Source: JBOFOR01 sp051659545 (GTDB taxonomy: Bacteria > Bacillota > Clostridia > Peptostreptococcales > Peptostreptococcaceae). From it: a stretch of 5,453 nt of DNA. This document shows, one piece after another, positions 1 to 5,453 of this stretch. The first letter of the stretch is position 1; every line of letters begins with the position of its first letter. Under the pieces are notes generated by a model. It searched no databases and was not told where the DNA came from. It saw nothing but the letters and a program-made list of their open reading frames with translations. The translations under genes and the position numbers were made by a program. Location of the stretch: contig NZ_JBOFOR010000210.1 of the NCBI RefSeq assembly GCF_051659545.1, positions 1 through 5,453 on the forward strand, in the 5' to 3' direction.

Positions 1-535
1 TGTGTCCCCAAAAGCTACTAAGCAAATATAATAATACTATTGGTGATAAATTCAAAAGTACCATTATTATTGTATATGGTAAATTTTGAATTGATATAAG
101 AATAGAGTTTATTATAGTATTTTTTATTGTATTATCAAATTTAGATATAATAGGGAAAATATATGTTAGTATAAATATAAATATTATACTTACTAAGGTA
201 AATATAAATAGTAATATTTTACTTATAACTTGATTAGAAATCATATTGGAAATATTAAAATCTAAAATTAATACTCCACCAACTATAAGCATAAAGGTCC
301 AAATCATAGTACTAACTTTGAAATTTTCTTTAAATTTTTTTATAAATTCTCTAGCTATATAGTTATCCTCATCTTTTACTATTTTCATTGCTACAGAATA
401 TGTAGCTGTCACAGAAGCCCCTATAGTTATTATAGGTATGCAAGAAAATATAAATAAGAAATTTAATATAACTATATCTGTCGTTCTTCTTAGAGTTTCA
501 AAAAAATTATTATCATATCTAAATAAATTATCCAT
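1..535 (-). CDS. DUF624/YesL-family integral membrane protein (3' end outside window)
   Basis: The frame is open from an ATG at 535 to the window edge and gives 178 residues without a stop. A GAAAGGA ribosome binding site lies at 541-547, five bases before the ATG. The N-terminus MDNLFRYDNNFFETLRRT, the first membrane segment at about residues 20-41 ending in P-I-I-T-I-G-A-S (34-41), and the basic stretch around 63-73 (F-I-K-K-F-K-E-N-F-K) match the DUF624 family, to which Bacillus YesL belongs. Further hydrophobic segments lie at about 75-93, 105-128 and 155-173. Family members are usually a little over 200 residues, so perhaps 30-50 are missing. DUF624 proteins often sit beside CUT1 sugar transporters and their regulators, as here; their molecular role is not established. 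The gene follows the LacI gene by 46 bp with no visible promoter, so it is probably in the same transcript. The family call is from remembered motifs; the membrane nature is read directly. Confidence 0.85.
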   Translation of the reverse strand, partial: MDNLFRYDNNFFETLRRTTDIVILNFLFIFSCIPIITIGASVTATYSVAMKIVKDEDNYIAREFIKKFKENFKVSTMIWTFMLIVGGVLILDFNISNMISNQVISKILLFIFTLVSIIFIFILTYIFPIISKFDNTIKNTIINSILISIQNLPYTIIMVLLNLSPIVLLYLLSSFWGH

Positions 536-581
536 AAAAATCCTTTCTTATTTTCACTTATTAAAAAATACATCTTTAATA

Positions 582-1616
582 TTATTTATTCAACTTATAG
601 ACTGATTGTCTAATAACTAGTTCACCCTCAAAAACCTTATGCTGATTTTTAGTCTTTTTATTTATTAAGTCGAATAGTATTTTAGTAGTTTCTTTTGCCA
701 TTTCCTCAACTGGCTGACGTATAGTAGTAATAGCCGGATTATAGTAATATGTAATATCTAATCCATCAAATCCTACAATAGAATAGTCTTCTGGAATTTT
801 TTTACCACTTTCTAATATTGCTTTGCATGCACCAATTGCCATACTGTCAGATATTGCAAATACAGCACTAAAATCTTCTCCAGAAGTTATTAATTCCTTC
901 ATTAATTTATATCCATTTTCCATTGTATAAGCATTAGAATTATCTTTTGTGTATCTTATTAGTTTTTTATTTGTACTAATTTTTTTATTTTTTAATGCTT
1001 TAACATATCCTTCTACTCTTAATTTGCTTATACTTTTATCCCTACTATCTGATGCTAAAATTGCTATTTTAGTATGGCCATAGTCAATTAAAAGATCTAC
1101 GATCTTTTTACTTTCACTTATATCATCAACCGATACTGATGAATATAAGTTTTTGTCTACATTTTGTGATATAGCTATCGTACTTAAAACAAATGGTACA
1201 GTTATTTGCTTTAACTTTTCTTCTTGATGTGAAAAAAAACCTCCTAGAAATACAATTCCCTTTAATCTTTTTTCTTTTATCAACTCTACTGCTACTTCAA
1301 TTTCATCTTGATTAGAATCAACTCTATGCAATATAAAAGTATATTTTTGATTTTGTATTTCTTCCTCAAATACTCTAATCATACTCTGAAAGAATGGGTT
1401 ATTTATACCTTTTATTAATACGGCTATGGTCTTAGTGTCTGTAAGTTTTAGATTTCTTGCACTGTTATTAGGAATAAATTTATTTTCCTTTATTACTTCC
1501 ATAATCATCTTCCTAGTTTCTTCACTTATTTCTGGATGATTGTTAATTGCTCTTGAAACTGTGCTTACTCCGACACCACATTTTTTTGCTATATCTTTAA
1601 TTGTGATTGCCTTCAT
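582..1616 (-). CDS. LacI/GalR-family transcriptional regulator
   Basis: A 344-residue protein, the usual length for the family. The helix-turn-helix lies at residues 5-25 (T-I-K-D-I-A ... V-S-T-V-S-R-A-I-N-N) and is followed by the hinge S-A-R-N-L with Leu56, the position that inserts into the central CpG step of operators in LacI and PurR. Residues from about 62 to the end form the periplasmic-binding-protein-like sensor domain. Its usual marks are present: R200 in L-R-V-E-G-Y, D257 in I-S-D-S-M-A, V-G-F-D-G at 281-285, and T-T-I-R-Q-P at 297-302. The ligand is not readable but is presumably the imported sugar or a derivative. The start is the ATG at 1616, with a GAAAGGA site at 1627-1633 ten bases upstream. 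It lies 114 bp after the second permease and 46 bp before the DUF624 gene. Being inside the operon it probably controls, it is likely autoregulated. The dyads at 5021-5038 and 5055-5073 are the obvious candidate operators. Confidence 0.95.
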   Translation of the reverse strand: MKAITIKDIAKKCGVGVSTVSRAINNHPEISEETRKMIMEVIKENKFIPNNSARNLKLTDTKTIAVLIKGINNPFFQSMIRVFEEEIQNQKYTFILHRVDSNQDEIEVAVELIKEKRLKGIVFLGGFFSHQEEKLKQITVPFVLSTIAISQNVDKNLYSSVSVDDISESKKIVDLLIDYGHTKIAILASDSRDKSISKLRVEGYVKALKNKKISTNKKLIRYTKDNSNAYTMENGYKLMKELITSGEDFSAVFAISDSMAIGACKAILESGKKIPEDYSIVGFDGLDITYYYNPAITTIRQPVEEMAKETTKILFDLINKKTKNQHKVFEGELVIRQSVYKLNK

Positions 1617-1689
1617 ATAAGTTTTATCCTTTCAATTCAGTATTTATCTACATTAATACTAACATAAGATAGGTTAAGTTTATAATATT

Positions 1690-1705
1690 TAAATAAATTT
1701 ATTTA
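1690..1705. repeat. 16-bp perfect AT palindrome before the LacI gene
   Basis: TAAATAAATTTATTTA is perfectly self-complementary and lies in the 114-bp gap between the second permease and the regulator gene. The gap is extremely AT-rich, so chance is a real explanation. I see no convincing promoter or terminator in this gap. Confidence 0.4.
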
Positions 1706-1730
1706 TATTTAACTATACAGATAGCTTATT

Positions 1731-2603
1731 TTATCCTTTTACAGCTCCAGCAGCTACCCCCTCTATAATATATTTTTGGCATGCTAAGTAGAATATTATT
1801 ATCGGTACTATAGATAACACCAGCATAGCCATCATAGCTCCCATATCTCTATTTCCATTTGAACCTACCAACATTTGTACCACTACAGGTATAGTTTTAT
1901 ACTCTGTTGATAATCCAATAACTAAGTATGGTAGCAAATAATCATTCCATATCCACATTGCATTTAATATTGCAACTGTAATTGCTGTTGGTTTTAAAAT
2001 TGGAAGGACTATTTTAAAATATGTTTGTAGTGGATTACATCCATCTATAGTTGCTGCTTCCTCAATCTCAAGAGGAATAGACTTTATAAAACCACTAAAC
2101 ATAAATACTGATAATCCTGATCCAAATCCTAAGTATAATACCACCATCCCCAAAGGATTTGCTAGATTTAAAGTATCTGCTAATTTTACAGTTGAGAACA
2201 TTACCATTTGGAATGGCACTATCATAGAAAATACAAACATATAGTATAAAGCATTTGTAAACTTACTTTTTACTCTAGTTATATAATACGCAGTCATAGA
2301 AGTAAAAAATATTATTGCTATAACCGAGAATATTGTAATAAATAAAGACCATCCTATTGCACTAAAAAAGCCTGTTCTTTCTAAACCATTAATATAGTTT
2401 GTAAGACCTACAAATGTTTCTGATGTAGGTAAAGCAAAAGGTGCATCACTTATAAAGAATTTACCTTTAAATGAATTAACTACAATAAAAATTATTGGAG
2501 CTAAAAACACTACTACTAATGCACATAATACTATGAAAATAATGCTATCTCCTATACTTGATTTCTTTGCGGATTTTTTCTTTAATGAAAGTGTATCTTG
2601 CAT
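1731..2603 (-). CDS. Carbohydrate ABC transporter permease, MalG/UgpE type (CUT1)
   Basis: A 290-residue inner-membrane permease of the binding-protein-dependent transport family. Six hydrophobic segments are visible, at about residues 19-41, 84-110, 119-141, 150-171, 205-229 and 257-276. The cytoplasmic EAA loop that docks onto the ATPase is intact: E182-A183-A184, G188, I198, L200 and P201 (E-A-A-T-I-D-G ... I-V-L-P). The C-terminus E-G-V-A-A-G-A-V-K-G is the characteristic MalG-type ending, which marks this as the second permease of the pair. The start ATG at 2603 shares its A with the TAA stop of the upstream permease (TAATG). Its AAGGAGG site at 2614-2620 lies inside the end of that gene, so the two are probably translationally coupled and made in equal amounts. 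It should pair with the other permease to form the channel. The substrate is unknown. Confidence 0.95.
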   Translation of the reverse strand: MQDTLSLKKKSAKKSSIGDSIIFIVLCALVVVFLAPIIFIVVNSFKGKFFISDAPFALPTSETFVGLTNYINGLERTGFFSAIGWSLFITIFSVIAIIFFTSMTAYYITRVKSKFTNALYYMFVFSMIVPFQMVMFSTVKLADTLNLANPLGMVVLYLGFGSGLSVFMFSGFIKSIPLEIEEAATIDGCNPLQTYFKIVLPILKPTAITVAILNAMWIWNDYLLPYLVIGLSTEYKTIPVVVQMLVGSNGNRDMGAMMAMLVLSIVPIIIFYLACQKYIIEGVAAGAVKG

Positions 2604-3448
2604 TAATGTTCTACCTCCTTCTTTCTAGTGAAGTATAGTTGAGAAAGAGCAATAAGTGCAACTATAATAAAGAATATAACTGCTTTTGCTTGGCCTACTC
2701 CCTCAAAATTGTTTCTACCATAGAATGTATTGACGATATTCAGTGCAACCATTTCAGTTTGTTTCATTGGTGCACCATTAGTTAAAGCTAAGTTTTGATC
2801 AAATAGTTTAAAGCTGTTCGATAGTGTTAAAAATATACATATTGTTATAGATGGCATTATCATTGGTATTGTTACATTTTTGATTGTTTGCCATTTAGTT
2901 GCACCATCAATTTTTGAAGCTTCTGTAAGTTCTGGTGGAACATTTTGTAAACCTGCAATATATATTATCATCATATATCCAATCATTTGCCAATTCATTA
3001 ATACAATAAGTCCTATAAATCCAAATTTAGGATTTGCAACCAATGTAGTTTCATAATTTACTAATATTGAATTTATCATTGCTTGCCATGTATATCCTAG
3101 AACTATACCACCTATTAAATTAGGCATGAAAAATACAGTACGGAAAAAGTTCGTTCCTCTTATTTTTTTTGTTAAAAAATAAGCTAGAGCAAATGCAAGT
3201 ATATTTACTGTTATAACTGATGCTATTGTAAATACTGAGGTAAAACCAAAGGCTCTTATAAACCCTTGACCTGATTCAAAAGCTTTTATATAGTTATCAA
3301 AACCTACAAATGTTGCATCACTTAATGTTGTGAATTCGCAAAAAGATAAATATAACCCTATTACAAAAGGAATAACAAATGCTGTAGCAAATGCAATCAG
3401 TGTTGGCACTAGAAATACGCCAAAATATTTTTTTAACGCCTTTTGCAT
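2603..3448 (-). CDS. Carbohydrate ABC transporter permease, MalF/UgpA type (CUT1)
   Basis: A 281-residue inner-membrane permease, the first of the pair and the partner of the MalG-type protein. Hydrophobic segments lie at about residues 10-34, 68-93, 105-126, 143-166, 198-220 and 255-273. The EAA loop reads E176-A177-S178, D181-G182, then V-T-I-P at 192-195, a normal variant of the motif that contacts the ATPase. The start is the ATG at 3448, six bases after a perfect AGGAGG at 3455-3460. The frame stays open further upstream to a TTG at 3487, but that would add 13 residues without a ribosome binding site and is rejected. Its stop overlaps the next start by one base. At about 280 residues it is the compact UgpA-like form, without the large periplasmic insert of enteric MalF. 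Upstream, a long stem-loop separates it from the binding-protein gene. Confidence 0.95.
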   Translation of the reverse strand: MQKALKKYFGVFLVPTLIAFATAFVIPFVIGLYLSFCEFTTLSDATFVGFDNYIKAFESGQGFIRAFGFTSVFTIASVITVNILAFALAYFLTKKIRGTNFFRTVFFMPNLIGGIVLGYTWQAMINSILVNYETTLVANPKFGFIGLIVLMNWQMIGYMMIIYIAGLQNVPPELTEASKIDGATKWQTIKNVTIPMIMPSITICIFLTLSNSFKLFDQNLALTNGAPMKQTEMVALNIVNTFYGRNNFEGVGQAKAVIFFIIVALIALSQLYFTRKKEVEH

Positions 3449-3506
3449 AATAAACCTCCTATTTATTATAATATAAATTTTGTGCAATCGCTTGTCTAAG
3501 TTGAAT

Positions 3507-3602
3507 AGCTTTAGCCATAAATAAGTATTTATATATCCACTGAATTATGACTTAGTTCCAACTCATATTTATTGGTATCATACTATTATTTATGGCTAAG
3601 CT
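3507..3602 (-). promoter_or_regulatory. Long stem-loop between binding-protein and permease genes
   Basis: Two arms, 3507-3527 and 3581-3602, are inverted repeats. AGCTT and AGCCATAAATAA pair in order, with one bulged base between them; a two-base bulge and a further 3 bp follow. This gives 20 paired bases around a 53-base loop. It fills most of the gap between the binding-protein stop (3633) and the ribosome binding site of the permease (3455-3460). No T-run follows on the operon strand, so it is not a standard terminator. By analogy with malE-malF intergenic structures it may stabilise or process the upstream message, which would give more binding protein than permease. Confidence 0.6.
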
Positions 3603-3632
3603 TTTTATTTTATATTTTTTAATTTTTTTTTA

Positions 3633-4979
3633 TTATTTAGCAGCTTCTTTTTCTGATGCCCACTGATCAACTACAAGTTTTTTAACATCTTCCCACTTCA
3701 TATTTCCATTGCAGTATTCAAGTAATGCTGCACCAAAATCATCTTTAAATTGTTGACTTGGGAAAGAAACAAAGTTCCAATCTACATTGTATAAATCAGT
3801 ATTAGACATATATCTTAAAACTTCTTGAGCTAAAGGATCTTGAGGTGATTCTTCTTTAGTAAAAGTATTAAATGGAGCTATGAAACCTAATTCATCTGTT
3901 ACATGTTTTTTACCTGTTTCTGAGCTAAATAACCACTCAACAAATGCTATAGAAGCTTTTTGATCTGCTTCTGATGCTTTTTTATTTATAGAGAAGAAGT
4001 TTTCAGTTCCTATACAGATACCTTGCTTTTCTTCACCCTCAACACCTGTATATATAGGCATAAACTTAACATCTTCTGATTTTACAGTATTTCCTTCAAC
4101 CTCTGCAATTTGTCCCCATCCCCAGTTACCATTTTGAACCATTGCAGCTTTTCCAAGAGCAAATTCAGCCATTGAGTCAGAAACTGTTTTACTTCCTAAT
4201 ATAGTAGGTTTAACTGTTGAATTATTTATGTATAAGTCAAATATATTTTTGTAGTTATCAGAATAAGTAAATTCTAATTTATCTAAATCACTTACACCTT
4301 TATCTTTATATTCATTGTATACTGGAAGGTTAGCTAAGTGAGTTTGCCATCTCCAATCTTCACCTGGAGTTAATGATGTAGAAGCAAATACACCATCTAT
4401 TCCTAATTGATCTTTCTTCGCTTGCATATCTTCTGTAACTTCTTTTAATTTAGCAAAGTTATTTATTTCATCTAAAGATTTAGCTTTTGCTCCGTCTAAA
4501 GCAAAATATTTATTCATTATAGCTTGATTTACTATTATACCATATCCTTCTGAAACATATGGTATACCATATACTCCATCACCATCTTTAACTGCCATTT
4601 CTTTATTTAATAACATTTCATAAAGTTTGCTATCTTTTAAATCAGCAGTATAATCTTTCCAAGATTGATATCCTACTGGCCCATTTATTTGGAATAATGT
4701 AGGAGCCTCTTTTTTAGCTATCTCTGATTTTAATGTTTGCTCATAAGTACCACTTGCAGCTGTAACAACCTTTACTTTTACTCCTGTTTCTTTTTCATAA
4801 TCTGCAGCTATATTCTTCCATTGTTCTTCAGACTCTGGCTTGAAGTTTAAGTAATAAACTTGACCTTTGCCATCTCCACTATCTGCTTCATCTTTAGATG
4901 TTGAACTACATCCAGTTAATGCAACTGTTGCCATCATTGCTGAAACTGCAATTGTTACAAATTTTTTTAATTTTTTCAT
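3633..4979 (-). CDS. Sugar ABC transporter substrate-binding lipoprotein (extracellular family 1, CUT1)
   Basis: A 448-residue exported lipoprotein. It has a basic N-terminus, a hydrophobic stretch at about residues 7-22 and the lipobox L-T-G-C ending at Cys24, so the mature protein should be lipid-anchored to the outer face of the membrane. A flexible S/D/G/K-rich linker (about 25-40) leads into a two-lobed binding fold. Family marks are T-L-F-Q-I-N-G at 94-100, G-I-P-Y at 138-141, and F-A-L-G-K-A-A-M-V-Q-N-G-N-W at 273-286. Trp and Phe residues near 209-211, 286-288 and 401-403 are candidates for stacking against sugar rings. Length is typical of oligosaccharide-binding proteins. The ATG at 4979 lies six bases after a G-rich ribosome binding site. 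As first gene of the operon it captures the substrate for the two permeases encoded downstream. Which sugar is bound cannot be told from the sequence. Confidence 0.95.
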   Translation of the reverse strand: MKKLKKFVTIAVSAMMATVALTGCSSTSKDEADSGDGKGQVYYLNFKPESEEQWKNIAADYEKETGVKVKVVTAASGTYEQTLKSEIAKKEAPTLFQINGPVGYQSWKDYTADLKDSKLYEMLLNKEMAVKDGDGVYGIPYVSEGYGIIVNQAIMNKYFALDGAKAKSLDEINNFAKLKEVTEDMQAKKDQLGIDGVFASTSLTPGEDWRWQTHLANLPVYNEYKDKGVSDLDKLEFTYSDNYKNIFDLYINNSTVKPTILGSKTVSDSMAEFALGKAAMVQNGNWGWGQIAEVEGNTVKSEDVKFMPIYTGVEGEEKQGICIGTENFFSINKKASEADQKASIAFVEWLFSSETGKKHVTDELGFIAPFNTFTKEESPQDPLAQEVLRYMSNTDLYNVDWNFVSFPSQQFKDDFGAALLEYCNGNMKWEDVKKLVVDQWASEKEAAK

Positions 4980-4985
4980 TATATT

Positions 4986-4993
4986 CCCCCCTC
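4986..4993 (-). promoter_or_regulatory. G-rich ribosome binding site of the binding-protein gene
   Basis: GAGGGGGG on the minus strand, six bases before the ATG at 4979. It pairs with the 16S tail through GAGG or by wobble, and the run of six G is unusual next to the AGGAGG-type sites of the permeases. It supports the chosen start. Confidence 0.7.
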
Positions 4994-5020
4994 TTATATT
5001 TTTCCCCTAATTAAAGTTTT

Positions 5021-5038
5021 ATCGGAATCGTTTCCGAT
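5021..5038. promoter_or_regulatory. LacI-type operator dyad in the leader
   Basis: ATCGGAATCGTTTCCGAT is an 18-bp inverted repeat with eight of nine pairs matched and a central CG, the architecture used by LacI-family repressors. It lies about 35-50 bp downstream of the predicted start, where a bound repressor could block elongation. It resembles a CcpA cre core in the centre but has C and G where cre sites have the outer T and A, so the co-encoded LacI protein is the more likely partner. Confidence 0.65.
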
Positions 5039-5054
5039 TCGATAAGGTTTCCAA

Positions 5055-5073
5055 TAACGATTTCCTATCGTTA
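5055..5073. promoter_or_regulatory. Second dyad overlapping the predicted transcription start
   Basis: TAACGAT, a five-base spacer TTCCT, then ATCGTTA form a perfect 7-bp inverted repeat centred on 5064, directly after the -10 box and covering the predicted start. A protein bound here would compete with RNA polymerase. Its halves share C-G-A-T words with the 5021-5038 dyad, but it lacks the central CG, so it may be an auxiliary or a separate site. Confidence 0.45.
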
Positions 5074-5078
5074 ATAAA

Positions 5079-5107
5079 ATAATATCACTAAACATTTTAA
5101 AAATCAA
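5079..5107 (-). promoter_or_regulatory. Sigma-A-type promoter of the transporter operon
   Basis: On the minus strand, TTGATT (5107-5102) is followed by exactly 17 bp and then TATTAT (5084-5079). A TG one base before the -10 box (TGA-TATTAT) makes it an extended -10 promoter. The predicted start is near 5072, which leaves a leader of about 93 bases before the ATG at 4979. It is the only promoter-like pair I found that suits the operon. Confidence 0.75.
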
Positions 5108-5153
5108 TACATTTTTCCATATATTACTGATACTTATAATTTATTTTTATACG

Positions 5154-5165
5154 AAAAAAAAGATT

Positions 5166-5171
<6 letters not shown>
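5154..5171 (-). terminator. Probable rRNA operon terminator: 5S closing helix plus T8
   Basis: The 3' arm of the 5S closing helix (CCACGTAATC, 5171-5162) runs without a gap into eight T residues (5161-5154) on the transcribed strand. The first three of these can also pair with AAA at 5290-5288, giving a helix of up to 13 bp. There is no separate terminator hairpin between here and the next promoter, so the 5S terminal helix itself may act as the terminator stem. Confidence 0.55.
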
Positions 5172-5282
<111 letters not shown>

Positions 5283-5287
5283 TAATC

Positions 5288-5385
5288 TTTATGCTTAATA
5301 CTTCTATTAAGTTTTAGAGTTAGTACTCTGAAAACTACATACATTTAGTTTGAATCATTTTATTATAAACCTTTAGGTTTATTTT
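5288..5385 (-). other. 23S-5S spacer with three small hairpins, no tRNA
   Basis: This 98-base spacer contains three inverted repeats. ATAAACCT/AGGTTTAT lies at 5365-5382 (8 bp, 2-base loop), directly after the 23S end. GTTTTAGAGT pairs with ACTCT-G-AAAAC at 5311-5335 (10 bp with one bulged base, 4-base loop). CTTAATA/TATTAAG lies at 5294-5311 (7 bp, 4-base loop). Such elements are expected in a spacer that is cut by ribonucleases during rRNA maturation. The repeats are seen; the processing role is inferred. Confidence 0.6.
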
Positions 5386-5453
5386 GGTCAAGTCCTCGAC
5401 CTATTAGTATCGATAAGCTTAATACATTACTGCACTTACACCTTCGACCTATC
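5386..5453 (-). rRNA. rrl: 23S ribosomal RNA, 3' end only
   Basis: Read on the minus strand, the right edge begins GATAGGTCGAAGGTGTAAG and ends CGATACTAATAGGTCGAGGACTTGACC, the typical 3' terminus of bacterial 23S rRNA. Only the last 68 bases or so are in the window; the rest lies beyond the right edge. The 3' boundary was placed at the end of G-A-C-T-T-G-A-C-C and could shift by several bases. The rRNA operon points the same way as the sugar-transport operon that follows it. Confidence 0.93.

Noticed and set aside
536..581. Separate promoter for the DUF624 gene
   Set aside because: The 46-bp gap contains only a ribosome binding site and A/T-rich filler, with no -35/-10 pair.
1617..1730. Internal promoter or terminator before the LacI gene
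   Set aside because: Several TATTAT-like boxes exist in this AT-rich gap, but none has a credible -35 box at proper spacing. The CTAT/ATAG inverted repeat at 1713-1724 is only 4 bp (6 with wobble) and has no T-run.
3449..3487. Upstream extension of the MalF-type permease to a TTG start
   Set aside because: There is no ribosome binding site before 3487, the extra residues (M-H-K-I-Y-I-I-I-N...) do not look like a permease N-terminus, and the ATG at 3448 has a perfect AGGAGG six bases away.
3507..3602. Riboswitch or intrinsic terminator on the operon strand
   Set aside because: No T-run follows the stem on the minus strand, the loop is 53 bases, and I recognise no known aptamer core.
5021..5038. 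CcpA cre site
   Set aside because: The centre resembles cre, but the outer T-G and C-A positions are changed to C-G and C-G, and a dedicated LacI-family regulator is encoded in the operon. CcpA control is possible but not supported.
5288..5385. tRNA gene in the 23S-5S spacer
   Set aside because: No cloverleaf and no GTTCGA-type T-loop sequence is present; the spacer is too AT-rich and holds only short hairpins.

Overview
The window is AT-rich DNA whose genes all lie on the minus strand. The rRNA sequences, the strong AGGAGG-type ribosome binding sites and the lipoprotein/CUT1 transporter style point to a low-GC Gram-positive of class Clostridia. The 5S and 23S ends look most like the Peptostreptococcaceae (Clostridioides/Paraclostridium/Romboutsia type), but that placement is a judgement by eye and not a search result.

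Read in the direction of transcription, from the right edge to the left, the layout is as follows. The 3' end of a 23S rRNA gene (5386-5453) is followed by a 98-bp spacer with three small hairpins, then a 5S rRNA gene (about 5166-5282) whose closing helix runs straight into eight T residues and probably ends the rRNA operon. About 47 bp further on is a clear promoter (TTGATT, 17 bp, TGA-TATTAT). Its start site and leader carry two dyad elements suited to a LacI-family regulator. Five co-oriented genes follow: a lipoprotein sugar-binding protein (3633-4979), a MalF/UgpA-type permease (2603-3448), a MalG/UgpE-type permease (1731-2603, sharing one base with the previous gene), a LacI-family regulator (582-1616), and a DUF624/YesL-type membrane protein (535 down to the left edge, C-terminus cut off). 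I found no convincing promoter or terminator inside this series, so it is most simply read as one operon.

The genes form a carbohydrate import unit. The lipoprotein captures a sugar or oligosaccharide outside the membrane and the two permeases form the channel. The regulator, encoded in the same operon, probably represses the promoter until an inducer binds. No ATPase is encoded here, as is common for CUT1 importers of Firmicutes that share an MsmX/MsmK-type ATPase encoded elsewhere. No glycoside hydrolase or kinase lies in the window, so the substrate cannot be named.

This is mostly a recognisable system. The parts most worth a second look are the control region, where DNA operator dyads overlap potential RNA hairpins, a long stem-loop between the binding-protein gene and the permease genes, and the poorly understood DUF624 protein.
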